From positions 1-64,000 of the forward strand of contig NZ_SMSG01000008.1 in assembly GCF_004382795.1 (NCBI RefSeq): DNA of 64,000 nucleotides. Reading direction: 5' to 3'. A program made the translations under genes and the position numbers. Origin of the DNA: Cumulibacter soli. GTDB lineage: Bacteria; Actinomycetota; Actinomycetes; Mycobacteriales; Antricoccaceae. Positions within the stretch are counted from its first letter, which is position 1. Every line of letters begins with the position of its first letter. Below the pieces are notes generated by a model, which saw only the letters and a list, made by a program, of their open reading frames with translations, searched no databases and was not told the origin of the DNA. Positions 1-8,609 of this stretch are shown here, piece by piece.

Positions 1-84
1 GGCCTCCTGTTATGCGTGAGCGGTTCCTAGACAGCTCCACTCTCGCAACGGGAGGCCTTCACCCGTCAACAGATCACGCGCGAT

Positions 85-804
85 TCACGCAACAACGTCC
101 CTGGACATCACACCTAGGTACGCCCACATGGCGGCAGCACCGGCCAGGCCGACGAACGCCACTAGGGCTGCTCCGCCGAGCGTAGCCGCGCCGTCTGTGG
201 CGAGTGCGAACCAGAGCGCCACGGGACTCATGAGTGCGACCTCGACGCCGAAGGCGGCCTGGCTAGCGAGATGGTGATGTTTGCGCAAAGCGAAATAGAC
301 CGGATACCCCAGGCAGATCACCAACGTCACCCACGAGAGCGCGGCGGTTGCAACGAGAGAAATACTGACCGCGACGATCGCGATTGCGACCGCAATCCAT
401 TGCACTCGGCTCACCGACTCGCCGAACACCACCCGACCGACGATGACCAGAGAAATTGGCAGGAGCAGGTAACCGAGTGACGCATCGAGGCCATGGCCAT
501 GCAATGGGCTCCAGGAGAACAGCCACATCTGCACACCGACGATCAAGGATGCGGCCACTATGACGATAAGGCGTCGTGGCATCTCTCGCAGCAGTCGCAT
601 GAGCGCGCGTAGAGCGCGCCGCCCGCCCGGTGACGCCAGCGCGATCAGGAAGCACGCCAGGGTAATGACGATGCGCCAGCCGAAGATGAATTCGGCAGAC
701 GCGTCTAGCGCTCCGGAAATGTAGAACATCAGCCCGAACAACACGCTGGCAGCGAGCGAAACAACGACGCCGCGCTTGGCGCTCGAGTGGTGCCGCGTGC
801 TCAC
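85..804 (-). CDS. EamA/RarD-like DMT transporter, C-terminally shortened
   Basis: Multi-spanning membrane protein of 239 aa resembling RarD-type drug/metabolite transporters; the substrate is unknown. The opening (RGVVVSLAASVLFGLMFY) and the first FGW-R motif match RarD. About eight hydrophobic segments are visible. The family is usually near 300 aa, and here the chain stops soon after MWAYLGVMSR, where the last two helices (the GYxEP-like segment) should follow. No continuation is readable in the other two frames down to base 1. The start is a GTG at 802-804 that overlaps the stop of the upstream transporter as GTGA, so the two are probably co-translated. It may be a broken gene or a short variant. 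Confidence 0.72.
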   Translation of the reverse strand: MSTRHHSSAKRGVVVSLAASVLFGLMFYISGALDASAEFIFGWRIVITLACFLIALASPGGRRALRALMRLLREMPRRLIVIVAASLIVGVQMWLFSWSPLHGHGLDASLGYLLLPISLVIVGRVVFGESVSRVQWIAVAIAIVAVSISLVATAALSWVTLVICLGYPVYFALRKHHHLASQAAFGVEVALMSPVALWFALATDGAATLGGAALVAFVGLAGAAAMWAYLGVMSRDVVA

Positions 805-1733
805 GAGCCAGTCCGCGAAGGCGCGGTGCGGGGTGCGGCGCGCTGTTGTCCGATCAGGATCCCAGCGATAATCAATAGCGCGCCGACCGGCTCGTTCCAG
901 TGCACGGACTCGGACAGGATGATCACGCCGAGCGTCACTGATACGACCGGATTCAGGTAGGTGACCATCGAGGCCGTCGTCGCGCCCATTGCCCGGACCA
1001 CGTTGACGTTGAAGACATAGGCGATTCCGGTGCCAACGCAACCGAGCAGCAGCATGCAGATCACGATGGTTGCGTTCAGATCCACATCGTGGTCAGCGGC
1101 GACCCAGCCAGTAGCGAGTAGGCAGAGTACCGATCCGATGCCGACCTGTAGCGCCGCGATCGTGATCGGCGACAGCTCGTATTTGGCAACGACACGGCGC
1201 AGCGTGACGTAACCGCCGCCATAGCAGGCTGCCGCGCCGATACTGGCCAACTGACCGAGCAGGGTGCTGCTGCCGGTGATTGTCCACGGGCTGAGCAGGA
1301 CCACGACGCCGACGAACCCTAAAGCCAGCGCGACGTACTTGCGGCCGGTCGGGCGTTCCGATGGCAGTGCCGCGATCGCGATGAGTAAGGTCCACAGCGG
1401 CGTAGTGGCGTTGTAGATGCTCATCAAGCCACTGGTGATGAACTGCCCGCCGTACGCGATCAGGAAGAACGGAACCACCGTGAGCAGCAGCGACGGCGGA
1501 ATCATCTCCAACCAGACGCGTCCGCGCGGCCAGTTTTGTCGCGTCAACACGACGATCAGAACGAGGGTGATGCCCCCAAGCACCGACCGAGCCCACGCGA
1601 CTTGCAGCGGGCTCAATCCGTCGAGACCGACCTTGATGAACAGGAAGGACGAGCCCCAGATGATCGGCAGGGCAGCGAACTGCAAGTAGGCGCGGACGCC
1701 GACCGACGTTGGCGCGCTGGTGTGCTCTGTCAT
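801..1733 (-). CDS. EamA-family DMT transporter
   Basis: Inner-membrane transporter of about 310 aa with ten predicted helices in two EamA repeats. The first repeat carries the family signature IIWGSSFLFIKVGLDGLSP, and the second starts near SIGAAACYGGGYVTLRR. The substrate (metabolite or drug efflux) cannot be read from the sequence. I take ATG at 1731-1733 because GGCGGTG lies just upstream; an in-frame GTG two codons earlier is possible. It is first of a two-gene unit with the RarD-like gene (4-base overlap). A near-perfect 13-base direct repeat (1751-1763 and 1768-1780) lies in its upstream region. Confidence 0.9.
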   Translation of the reverse strand: MTEHTSAPTSVGVRAYLQFAALPIIWGSSFLFIKVGLDGLSPLQVAWARSVLGGITLVLIVVLTRQNWPRGRVWLEMIPPSLLLTVVPFFLIAYGGQFITSGLMSIYNATTPLWTLLIAIAALPSERPTGRKYVALALGFVGVVVLLSPWTITGSSTLLGQLASIGAAACYGGGYVTLRRVVAKYELSPITIAALQVGIGSVLCLLATGWVAADHDVDLNATIVICMLLLGCVGTGIAYVFNVNVVRAMGATTASMVTYLNPVVSVTLGVIILSESVHWNEPVGALLIIAGILIGQQRAAPRTAPSRTGS

Positions 1734-1750
1734 TATCACCGCCGTCCGAC

Positions 1751-1780
1751 GACCCAGTACTTCTAACGACTCAGTACTTC
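1751..1780. repeat. Short tandem direct repeat upstream of transporter genes
   Basis: Two copies of GAC(C/T)CAGTACTTC start at 1751 and 1768, 17 bases apart, with one mismatch. Each holds the self-complementary core AGTACT. They sit 18-47 bases upstream of the DMT start, where an operator could lie, but nothing in the sequence names a regulator. Confidence 0.4.
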
Positions 1781-1831
1781 ATCGCAGCACGCTACCGGCA
1801 CGATGGCCGCAGCGTCGGACGGGGAGGGTGG

Positions 1832-3550
1832 CTATGCGGTCCCGGCGAGGACGGCGATCGTTGTACCCGACGTGATGATGTCGCCGACCTGAACGCGAAC
1901 TTCGCTCACCTCGCAGTCAAAATCGGCGCGTAGCTCGTTCTCCAACTTCATCGCCTCGACGGTTGCGATCGCAGCCCCCTTACGTACGACGTCGCCCGGG
2001 CTGACGTGCAGCCGAATGATGGTTCCCTGCATGGGGGTGACGAGAGTGGAAGCCTCACCGGCCTGCATGGTGGTGCGACTCTGCATCCCGAACCCCGATC
2101 GGCTCGGGCGGGCCACGTGCTTCCCACCGTGAATTCGGTGGAATTGCCCCGCTATCCAGACCCCGCGGTCACCCGGACCGTTAGCGTCGGGTGCCGGAGC
2201 GAGCTCAGCCGCGCGGTCAAGGGCGGGGACAATGACGGTCTCGAACCAGGTGGTCGACACGCTACCGGCCTGAAATGCCGGCGAATCGGCAAGCCACGCT
2301 GCCAGAGCGAACGTGGAGGGCACGCCGGAGATTTTCGCAGTGTCTGCTATATCGCCGAGTTTGGCGAGCGCGCGTGAGCGGGTGGCTCCGTACACGATTA
2401 CCTTGGCGATCAGACTGTCGTAGGTTGGCGGTACGGCATCACCGGCTAGATAGCCCGAGTCGACACGGAGGCCCGGGATCGGCGGAAACTCGAGCCGCTC
2501 GATCTGACCCGCGTGTGGTAGGAAGCCGCGAAGCGGGTCTTCAGCGTTAACCCGCAACTCGATGGCGTGGCCCCTCGCCTGGGGCTCGGTGGGCACGCAC
2601 TCCCCGGCGGCCAGCCTGAGTTGTTCTTCAACGAGATCGAGGCCGTATACCTCCTCGGTGACAGTGTGTTCGACCTGCAGCCGCGTGTTCATTTCGAGGA
2701 AGTAGAAGGAATCACCGTCGAGGAGAAACTCGACGGTTCCGGCGCCTAGGTAATTGACCTGTGTTGCTAGCCGGCACGCAGCCTGCGATAGTTCGCCCCG
2801 CAGGTGGTCGGACAGTCCGGGCGCCGGCGCCTCCTCGAGTAACTTTTGGTGTCGGCGTTGTATCGAACAATCACGTGAGCCAATCGATACGACAGAGCCA
2901 TATCGATCACCAAGTATCTGGATTTCGATGTGGCGGGCGTTTTCCACGAGCTTCTCGACGAACACTTCGCTACGGCCGAACGCGTGCGTGGACTCATTCC
3001 GGGCGGATTCGAGTGCAGCAGTGACGTCGACCGCGGAATCGACGCGGCGCATACCGCGACCGCCACCTCCGTGCGCTGCCTTGATCAGCACGGGCCAGCC
3101 GACCTGATCGGCGAACTCCGCGACCCGTTCGGCGGTGATGTCGCCGCTTATTCCTGGTACGAGGGGTACGTCGCCGGCCATCGCGCTGCGGCGGGCCGCG
3201 GTCTTGTCGGCCATCGTGGCAATGGCTGATGCTGATGGACCAATAAAGGAGATTCCAGTGTCCTGAAGCGCTTGAGCGAGCGCCGGGTTCTCCGAGAGGA
3301 AACCGTATCCGGGATGCAGCGCATCGCAGTTGGTACGGACGGCAGCGTCAACGATGGCTTCGACATTCAGATATGTCTCGCGCGGTGCGACGCCTGCAAG
3401 CACGACCGATTCCGTAGCCAGACGTACATGCAATGCGTCGGCGTCGTCCGGTGCGTGGACGGCGACGGTATCGATCCCAAGCCGTTCACAGGTTCGGATA
3501 ATTCGCGCGGCGATCTCGCCACGATTGGCGATGAGGACCTTCGTGTACAT
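1832..3550 (-). CDS. Biotin-dependent acyl-CoA carboxylase alpha subunit (BC + BCCP)
   Basis: Catalyses ATP- and bicarbonate-dependent carboxylation of biotin and carries the carboxybiotin to the partner carboxyltransferase. Residues 1-110 are the biotin carboxylase N-domain (KVLIANRGEIAARIIRTC). The ATP-grasp domain has the glycine loop AAHGGGGRGMR, then EMNTRLQVEHTVTE and the C-domain RVNAEDP. The last 70 residues are the biotinyl domain with K535 in EAMKLEN, where Leu replaces the usual second Met. At 572 aa it is shorter than typical PCC/MCC alpha subunits (650-670 aa). The start is supported by AAGGA six bases upstream. It lies 8 bases downstream of the beta subunit gene. The acyl-CoA substrate cannot be assigned. 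Confidence 0.95.
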   Translation of the reverse strand: MYTKVLIANRGEIAARIIRTCERLGIDTVAVHAPDDADALHVRLATESVVLAGVAPRETYLNVEAIVDAAVRTNCDALHPGYGFLSENPALAQALQDTGISFIGPSASAIATMADKTAARRSAMAGDVPLVPGISGDITAERVAEFADQVGWPVLIKAAHGGGGRGMRRVDSAVDVTAALESARNESTHAFGRSEVFVEKLVENARHIEIQILGDRYGSVVSIGSRDCSIQRRHQKLLEEAPAPGLSDHLRGELSQAACRLATQVNYLGAGTVEFLLDGDSFYFLEMNTRLQVEHTVTEEVYGLDLVEEQLRLAAGECVPTEPQARGHAIELRVNAEDPLRGFLPHAGQIERLEFPPIPGLRVDSGYLAGDAVPPTYDSLIAKVIVYGATRSRALAKLGDIADTAKISGVPSTFALAAWLADSPAFQAGSVSTTWFETVIVPALDRAAELAPAPDANGPGDRGVWIAGQFHRIHGGKHVARPSRSGFGMQSRTTMQAGEASTLVTPMQGTIIRLHVSPGDVVRKGAAIATVEAMKLENELRADFDCEVSEVRVQVGDIITSGTTIAVLAGTA

Positions 3551-3558
3551 GGTTGTCC

Positions 3559-5121
3559 TTAGATCGGCGAGATGGCGTGGATACGGGGCGCGGCCGACGA
3601 CCGATGGCGATCGGGGACCCGTTTTAGGGTGTCGATCAGTACGGCACGTGTCTCGCTGGGCATCACCAATTCGTCGAACCCGAATCCACGTGCTGCGTAG
3701 AACGGACCGACGTGTCGAGTGAATTCATCGATAAGCGCCTGGCGATGCGCAGTAGGATCGTCGGCCGCGGCGACCTCGCGCCGATAAGCCACATCCACCG
3801 CACCAGGTATTGACATGGCGCTGATTTCAGCGGTCGGCCATGCTAAAGAAGCATCGGCGTCATAGCTACGGCCACCCCCCATCGCGACGTACCCAGCCCC
3901 GTAACCCTTGCGCATCACGACGCTGAGCAGCGGCACGGTCGCTTGTCCCATCTCGAACATCAACCGACCACTGCGACGGGCGAGTTGAGTGACCGCAGAT
4001 TCGGTGCCCACCAGGAATCCGGGGATATCGATCAGGAAGAGCAGGGGCAGGCCGAAGGCGTCGCACACCGAGATGAAGTGCGCGGCCTTTTCGCAAGCGG
4101 GGCTGTCCAGCGTGCCGCCGAGGTGACTGGGCTGATTGGCGACCACCCCGATCGCGCGACCATCTAGTCGTGCAAACGCGGTCACGACGTTGCGGGCGTA
4201 CTCCTCCTTGATGCTGAAGACGCTGTCCGCATCGACGAGCCCATCGATAACGTCGTGGACGTCGTAGATGGTCTTTGGGTCGGCCGGAACCACCTCGTTA
4301 ATTCCTGCAGCGCCCGACGGCTCGCTGCTAGCGCCCGACGGCGGCGCCGTGGTCGCGTTCGACGGCAGGTAATCCAGGTAGAGACGAACCGCGTCCATGG
4401 CTTCTTCTTCCGAATTCACCGCTATGTCGGTTACGCCGAGCGCGGCCTGGATCTGTGCACCGCCGAGATCCTCATTGGAGATGTGCTCACCGGTTGCGGC
4501 CTCCACCAATGCTGGTCCCGCGATGCCCATCGTCGAGGTTCCTTTCACCATCACGACGAAATCGGCGAAAGCGGCGTGATTGGATGGGCCGGCGAACCCC
4601 GGACCCATGAGTACCGCGACGATCGGTATTGCGCCGGACAGGTCGGTCATGTCTTTGAATCCATGCGTTCCGCTCGCGAAATGATGGCTGTCTAAGCCCT
4701 CCTGGATACGGTGCCCGCCGCCGTCCATCAGCATCACGAGCGGAATGCCTTCGACACCGGCTCGTTCGACAGCGCGACCGATCTTGCGGCCACCGGCGAC
4801 GCCGCTACTACCTCCGAAGATGGAGAAGTCGTAAGAAACGATCGCCGCGGACCGCCCGTCGATCTGGCCGATCCCGGTGACGACGCCGTCGGCGGCAGCG
4901 ATGGGCTTCTCACGCCCAGGGTCGCCTTTGCCGGTGTCGACGAGAACACCGAACTCCCTGAAGGTTCCGGTATCGACGAGCATGTCGATGCGTTCACGTG
5001 CCGTGAACTTTTCGAGCTTCCGCTGCCGCTCGAGCTCGTCGGCACGTTGTGCGTCCAGCACCGCGCTGCGACGCGCACGCAGTTCGCGGGTGAGGTCCTC
5101 AAGGCTTGCATAGGTCGTCAT
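3559..5121 (-). CDS. Acyl-CoA carboxylase carboxyltransferase (beta) subunit
   Basis: Transfers the carboxyl group from carboxybiotin to an acyl-CoA. It has the two crotonase-like halves of the AccD/PccB/MccB family. The N-half shows FTARERIDMLVDTGTF and the FGGSSG and MLMDGGGHRIQEG segments. The C-half shows ANQPSHLGGTLDSPACEKAAHFI, the IDIPGFLVGTESA loop, and MRKGYGAGYVAMGG before AWPTAEISAM. The length (520 aa) is normal. It is the first gene of the carboxylase pair and is divergent from the 104-aa protein and ligase genes. The substrate is not decided by visible motifs; an MCE-like epimerase further on suggests a 2-alkylmalonyl-CoA product (inference). Confidence 0.95.
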   Translation of the reverse strand: MTTYASLEDLTRELRARRSAVLDAQRADELERQRKLEKFTARERIDMLVDTGTFREFGVLVDTGKGDPGREKPIAAADGVVTGIGQIDGRSAAIVSYDFSIFGGSSGVAGGRKIGRAVERAGVEGIPLVMLMDGGGHRIQEGLDSHHFASGTHGFKDMTDLSGAIPIVAVLMGPGFAGPSNHAAFADFVVMVKGTSTMGIAGPALVEAATGEHISNEDLGGAQIQAALGVTDIAVNSEEEAMDAVRLYLDYLPSNATTAPPSGASSEPSGAAGINEVVPADPKTIYDVHDVIDGLVDADSVFSIKEEYARNVVTAFARLDGRAIGVVANQPSHLGGTLDSPACEKAAHFISVCDAFGLPLLFLIDIPGFLVGTESAVTQLARRSGRLMFEMGQATVPLLSVVMRKGYGAGYVAMGGGRSYDADASLAWPTAEISAMSIPGAVDVAYRREVAAADDPTAHRQALIDEFTRHVGPFYAARGFGFDELVMPSETRAVLIDTLKRVPDRHRSSAAPRIHAISPI

Positions 5122-5278
5122 CGTTACCCGTTCGTCCGTTCTGCTTCACAGCCGTGTGAGTCGGTGGAGTAAACATTAGTCGGTCAGCGGGCAGATTTCG
5201 AGACCGAAGGACGAATTCACCAATGCTCAAGAAGCCAATGATAAGTGCGAAGTGGTTCTCGACGTATGGGTGATTGGC

Positions 5279-5307
5279 TTGACATAGTCGGGCATGCGCC
5301 CGATTAT
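5279..5307 (+). promoter_or_regulatory. Sigma70-type promoter with inverted repeat in its spacer
   Basis: TTGACA (5279-5284), a 17-base spacer and GATTAT (5302-5307). The spacer holds TCGGGC-ATGC-GCCCGA (5288-5303), a 6-base inverted repeat, as an operator would. It points to the 104-aa protein gene and the acyl-CoA ligase. The start codon lies about 90 bases further on. Confidence 0.5.
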
Positions 5308-5397
5308 TGGCAATCGAAGACACGCAATTGCCGCGGCGCATTGCGGCGGGCAGCGCTCTCGCCGGAGTGGCCTTCGCGGTACGACGGAGGGGACTAC

Positions 5398-5712
5398 ATG
5401 AAGCTGACGGTTGGGCAGGCCTTGGTGAGCCGTACCGATTCGACCCACGTGGTCGTCGTACGGGCGCCGGATCGCGAAATAGAGATTGCTTGTGGTGGAC
5501 CGCCGATGGCGGATGCAAAGTCAGCGGATGCCGATGCCGCTCGGCAGGAGCCCGCTGCTGAATGGCTCAATGGCTCGCTCGTCGGCAAGCGGTATATCAG
5601 CTCGGATGAGGAGACCGAGGTACTTTGCACTCGCCCCGGTCCGGCATCGCTAGCGGTCGATGGTGTCCCGATGGACGTGAAGGCGGCTAAGTCGCTGCCG
5701 TCCTCAGACTGA
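5398..5712 (+). CDS. Uncharacterised 104-aa protein ahead of acyl-CoA ligase
   Basis: I cannot assign a function. The chain begins MKLTVGQALVSRTDSTHVVVV, continues with a CGGPPM motif near residue 35, has a low-complexity D/A-rich stretch, and ends with GKRYISSDEETEVLCTRPG and a polar tail. Two cysteines (CGGPPM and LCTRPG) are the most striking residues and could bind a metal or form a disulfide, but this is only inference. There is no signal peptide or membrane helix. The ATG at 5398 is chosen because the preceding in-frame residues look non-coding and GGAGGGGA lies just upstream. It ends 18 bases before the acyl-CoA ligase start, so the two are probably one operon. It does not resemble the AccE/PccE epsilon subunits of actinobacterial carboxylases. 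Confidence 0.7.
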   Translation: MKLTVGQALVSRTDSTHVVVVRAPDREIEIACGGPPMADAKSADADAARQEPAAEWLNGSLVGKRYISSDEETEVLCTRPGPASLAVDGVPMDVKAAKSLPSSD

Positions 5713-5730
5713 ATCGGCGACGGGGTACGC

Positions 5731-7224
5731 ATGAATCTGCAACTGATCCTGGATATGGCCGTCGGTTCATTTGGGAATCGAGTCGTACTAGGTAGACGCG
5801 ATGGTGGGATTACCGCCGCGGACCTGCAGCGCTCTGCCCAGGGTGGAGCCGATGAGATTCGTGAGCGTGGTGCGGATTCCCTGGTCTTCCTCGCGCCGAA
5901 CGGGCCAGCATTTGTCCTGGCTATATTCGCCGCAGCGTACGCCGGTGTGCCGATGATTCCGCTCAACTACCGACTCGGCGCCGAGGCGATCAACGAATTG
6001 CTCAGTCGCCATCCCGGCGCGTTATTGGTGAGCGAAGAGCGTCGCAGCACTGTTGCCACGGGTAACTGCCTTACCCCACAGCAATGGGTTGATACGTGCG
6101 CGCAGCGCGGAGCGGATGATCTGCATGCCGAAGAGGTGCCATCAAACGACGCCGGTGACCCGACGGCAGTAATCATTTATACGAGCGGTACGACTGCGGC
6201 ACCGAAGGGGGTGCTACTTGGACACCAGAATCTGATGTCCTACGTGATCGGTACGGTCGAGTTCGGTGCGGCTGAGGAAAACGATGCCGCGTTGGTGAGC
6301 CTTCCGCCCTACCACGTGGCGGCTGTCGCGAACGCCTTGACCAATCTGTACGCAGGTCGTCGGGTCGTCTCGCTGGAATCGTTCACCCCAGATGAGTGGA
6401 TCGACACCGCCCGCGCCGAGGCAATCACGAACGCGCTCATCGTGCCGACCATGCTTAGCCGGCTTATCGATGCCGAGCGGCTCGATCTTCCGTCGCTGCG
6501 CACCCTGTCCTACGGCGGCGCGCCGATGCCGACAGCGTTACTGGAGCGCGCCTTACGGCGCCTGCCTGCGGTCGACTTCGTTAATGCGTACGGGCTCACC
6601 GAGACCAGTTCAACGATCACCCTGTTGAGCCCGGCCGATCACCGCACCGCAGTGTCGAGTGACGACCTGGCCGTCCGTCGGCGGCTCGGATCGGTAGGCA
6701 CGGCACTTCCGGGAGTGGACATCGAAATTCGCGATGCGCACGGGCAGGGCGTGCCGAACGGGGTCAGCGGGCGGATTTGGGTTCGTGGCGAGCAGGTGTC
6801 CGGGCGGTACGCCGAAACGGGGAGTGTCCTGGACGCCGACGGCTACTTCGATACTCGCGATCGCGGAACGGTTGACGATGCCGGCTATCTGTTCATCGAA
6901 GGGCGGGACGACGACACGATTATTCGCGGCGGGGAGAATATCGCCCCAGTCGAGATCGAGGACGCGTTGTTGTGTCACGAGGATGTGGAAGACGCAGTCG
7001 TCGTAGGAGTCCCTGACGAGGAATGGGGGCACCGTATCGAGGCAATGGTGGTCATCCGTGATGGTGCCGTAGTTGATAACGGCGAGTTGCGCGAGTACGT
7101 ACGAAGCAAGCTGCGTAGCAGTAAGACGCCCGAGCGAATCACTGCGGTCGCGTCAATACCGCGCACAGATACGGGCAAACTGTTGCGCCGCGAGGTACGG
7201 CGCACGCTGGCTGAGGATCATTGA
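5731..7224 (+). CDS. Acyl-CoA synthetase (AMP-forming, class I adenylate-forming)
   Basis: Activates a carboxylic acid to its CoA thioester through an acyl-adenylate. The P-loop motif A3 is IIYTSGTTAAPKG near residue 150, the A5 motif is NAYGLTETSS near 290, and the C-terminal domain has GYFDTRDRGTVDD (A7), the hinge GRDDDTIIRGGENIAPVEIE (A8), and the catalytic lysine in the closing RTDTGKLLRREV (A10). The length of 497 aa is usual for medium-size acid ligases. It follows the 104-aa protein by 18 bases and converges on the amidohydrolase with a 7-base overlap of 3' ends. The substrate is unknown; the neighbouring carboxylase, crotonase and VOC genes suggest a shared pathway. Confidence 0.93.
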   Translation: MNLQLILDMAVGSFGNRVVLGRRDGGITAADLQRSAQGGADEIRERGADSLVFLAPNGPAFVLAIFAAAYAGVPMIPLNYRLGAEAINELLSRHPGALLVSEERRSTVATGNCLTPQQWVDTCAQRGADDLHAEEVPSNDAGDPTAVIIYTSGTTAAPKGVLLGHQNLMSYVIGTVEFGAAEENDAALVSLPPYHVAAVANALTNLYAGRRVVSLESFTPDEWIDTARAEAITNALIVPTMLSRLIDAERLDLPSLRTLSYGGAPMPTALLERALRRLPAVDFVNAYGLTETSSTITLLSPADHRTAVSSDDLAVRRRLGSVGTALPGVDIEIRDAHGQGVPNGVSGRIWVRGEQVSGRYAETGSVLDADGYFDTRDRGTVDDAGYLFIEGRDDDTIIRGGENIAPVEIEDALLCHEDVEDAVVVGVPDEEWGHRIEAMVVIRDGAVVDNGELREYVRSKLRSSKTPERITAVASIPRTDTGKLLRREVRRTLAEDH

Positions 7225-8609
7225 TCGCTCAGATATCGGATGCGACCTTGCCCGATGGTCGCGCGTACTGGGTCGGGATCCTCGGAGGCGATGACGTCTT
7301 CCAAAGGAGCACGCAGTAAACAAAGGTCGGCGCGACCGCCGACCGAGACCGTTCGTGCGGGCCCGCCCGGATCCACGGGATGAGTCAAGAACCCGCGTAG
7401 CGCCTCCCGATACGGCACGCGCTCGCGCGCACCCAAGATGGCGCCTGAGGCCGTTTTCCTAGTGACAGCTGCAGCAATGCTGCGCCAGGGGTTGAGGTCG
7501 CCGTACGGGGCGTCAGAGGACGGCGCCACTGCGATACCCGCATCAAGTAGAGATGCGTAGCGGTACAGGTGCGGCAGGTCCGCGTGCTCTACCTCGGCGA
7601 GGTAGGTGTCGCCTCGTTGCGGGATGAATGATGGCTGCGTTACGACGGTTAGCCCTAGGCGTCGAATCATGTCGTGGGTTTCGGGCGGCGTGACTGCGGC
7701 GTGCTCGAGTCGGTCACCAGCGATAACGCCGGCCGCTTGCATGGCAATGAGCACGAGTAGTAGTGACTCTCGAGTGACCGTGTGTATGGCCACCGCACGG
7801 CGGCGTGCTCCACGCGCCTGCCGGATCCGATCGATTACTGTGTCGAGGCCCGGAAGTTCGTGGTCTGAAATGACTATCTTGCGGGGGACTCGCCGCGGCT
7901 GATGCCAGATGTCGTCGTGGTCGGTCCCCAACAACATCAGCCGCGACGGGATCATCCCTTCGCACGCGGCCGCGACCAGGTACGCCGCAGCCGATTTGTC
8001 GAGATCAGGCGTGGCATCGGTGACTCCGGTGATGCCGTATGAACTCAATACCTGTCCCAGTCGTGCCAGCGGAGGGAACCGGCGTTCGATTCCGTGCAAG
8101 AGGTGATCGCGACGCCATAGACGCCCGGCCGCAACTTCTAGATCAGCGTGAGCGGGGTCGTCGGCCTCGAGTGTGCGAAGAAGCTCCGCCAGGCCGAGAG
8201 AGTTCAGATACCACAATGAACCACCCCGGTGCTGGATTCGGACGGGGCGATCGGCCACGATGCGGTCAAGGTCAAGGCGATTAAAATGGCCGGCGATGTC
8301 CTCGTGATAGTTGACCACCCGCAGCCACACTCCCGGCGCAGCGGAGTTGCTGGCTTCGCGCACGACTCGCAGGAACGTATCGCCAACCGCCCGGTCAGGG
8401 CAGTGGACCGATTCTGCGGCAGCTGCGGATGCGAGTAGGTGGATGTGGTGATCGTGCAGGCCCGGGAGAAGAGTGCCCCCGTCAGCATCGATGACGCGGT
8501 CACCGGCTTTACGGGCCACATGCGCTTCGATGAGCACGACCCGGTCGTCTTCGAGGCGAACGTCGGCGAGGTGGCCGCCGATCCGCGCCCGCCGGATGAG
8601 CACGCTCAA
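7218..8609 (-). CDS. Amidohydrolase-superfamily protein (YtcJ-like)
   Basis: Metal-dependent hydrolase of the amidohydrolase-3 group, acting on a cyclic amide, ester or similar bond; the substrate is not known. The family hallmark GGTLLPGLHDHHIHLLASA near residue 60 supplies the HxH metal ligands, followed by WLRVVNYHEDIAG. Further metal/active-site candidates are HTVTRESLLLVL and EHAAVTPPE near 270-300, and SSDAPYGDLNPW near 370, which carries the conserved Asp. I prefer the TTG at 8607-8609 because it overlaps the upstream stop as TTGA, matching neighbouring overlaps; a TTG at 8621 is an alternative. It is last of a minus-strand unit with the CoA-transferase, crotonase and VOC genes. Confidence 0.85.
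   Translation of the reverse strand: MSVLIRRARIGGHLADVRLEDDRVVLIEAHVARKAGDRVIDADGGTLLPGLHDHHIHLLASAAAAESVHCPDRAVGDTFLRVVREASNSAAPGVWLRVVNYHEDIAGHFNRLDLDRIVADRPVRIQHRGGSLWYLNSLGLAELLRTLEADDPAHADLEVAAGRLWRRDHLLHGIERRFPPLARLGQVLSSYGITGVTDATPDLDKSAAAYLVAAACEGMIPSRLMLLGTDHDDIWHQPRRVPRKIVISDHELPGLDTVIDRIRQARGARRRAVAIHTVTRESLLLVLIAMQAAGVIAGDRLEHAAVTPPETHDMIRRLGLTVVTQPSFIPQRGDTYLAEVEHADLPHLYRYASLLDAGIAVAPSSDAPYGDLNPWRSIAAAVTRKTASGAILGARERVPYREALRGFLTHPVDPGGPARTVSVGGRADLCLLRAPLEDVIASEDPDPVRATIGQGRIRYLSDQ

Noticed and set aside
1-57. Inverted repeat GGCCTCC ... GGAGGCC resembling a terminator or tRNA acceptor stem
   Set aside because: The arms are 43 bases apart, no inner stem or D/T arms are visible, and no U tract follows; likely chance.
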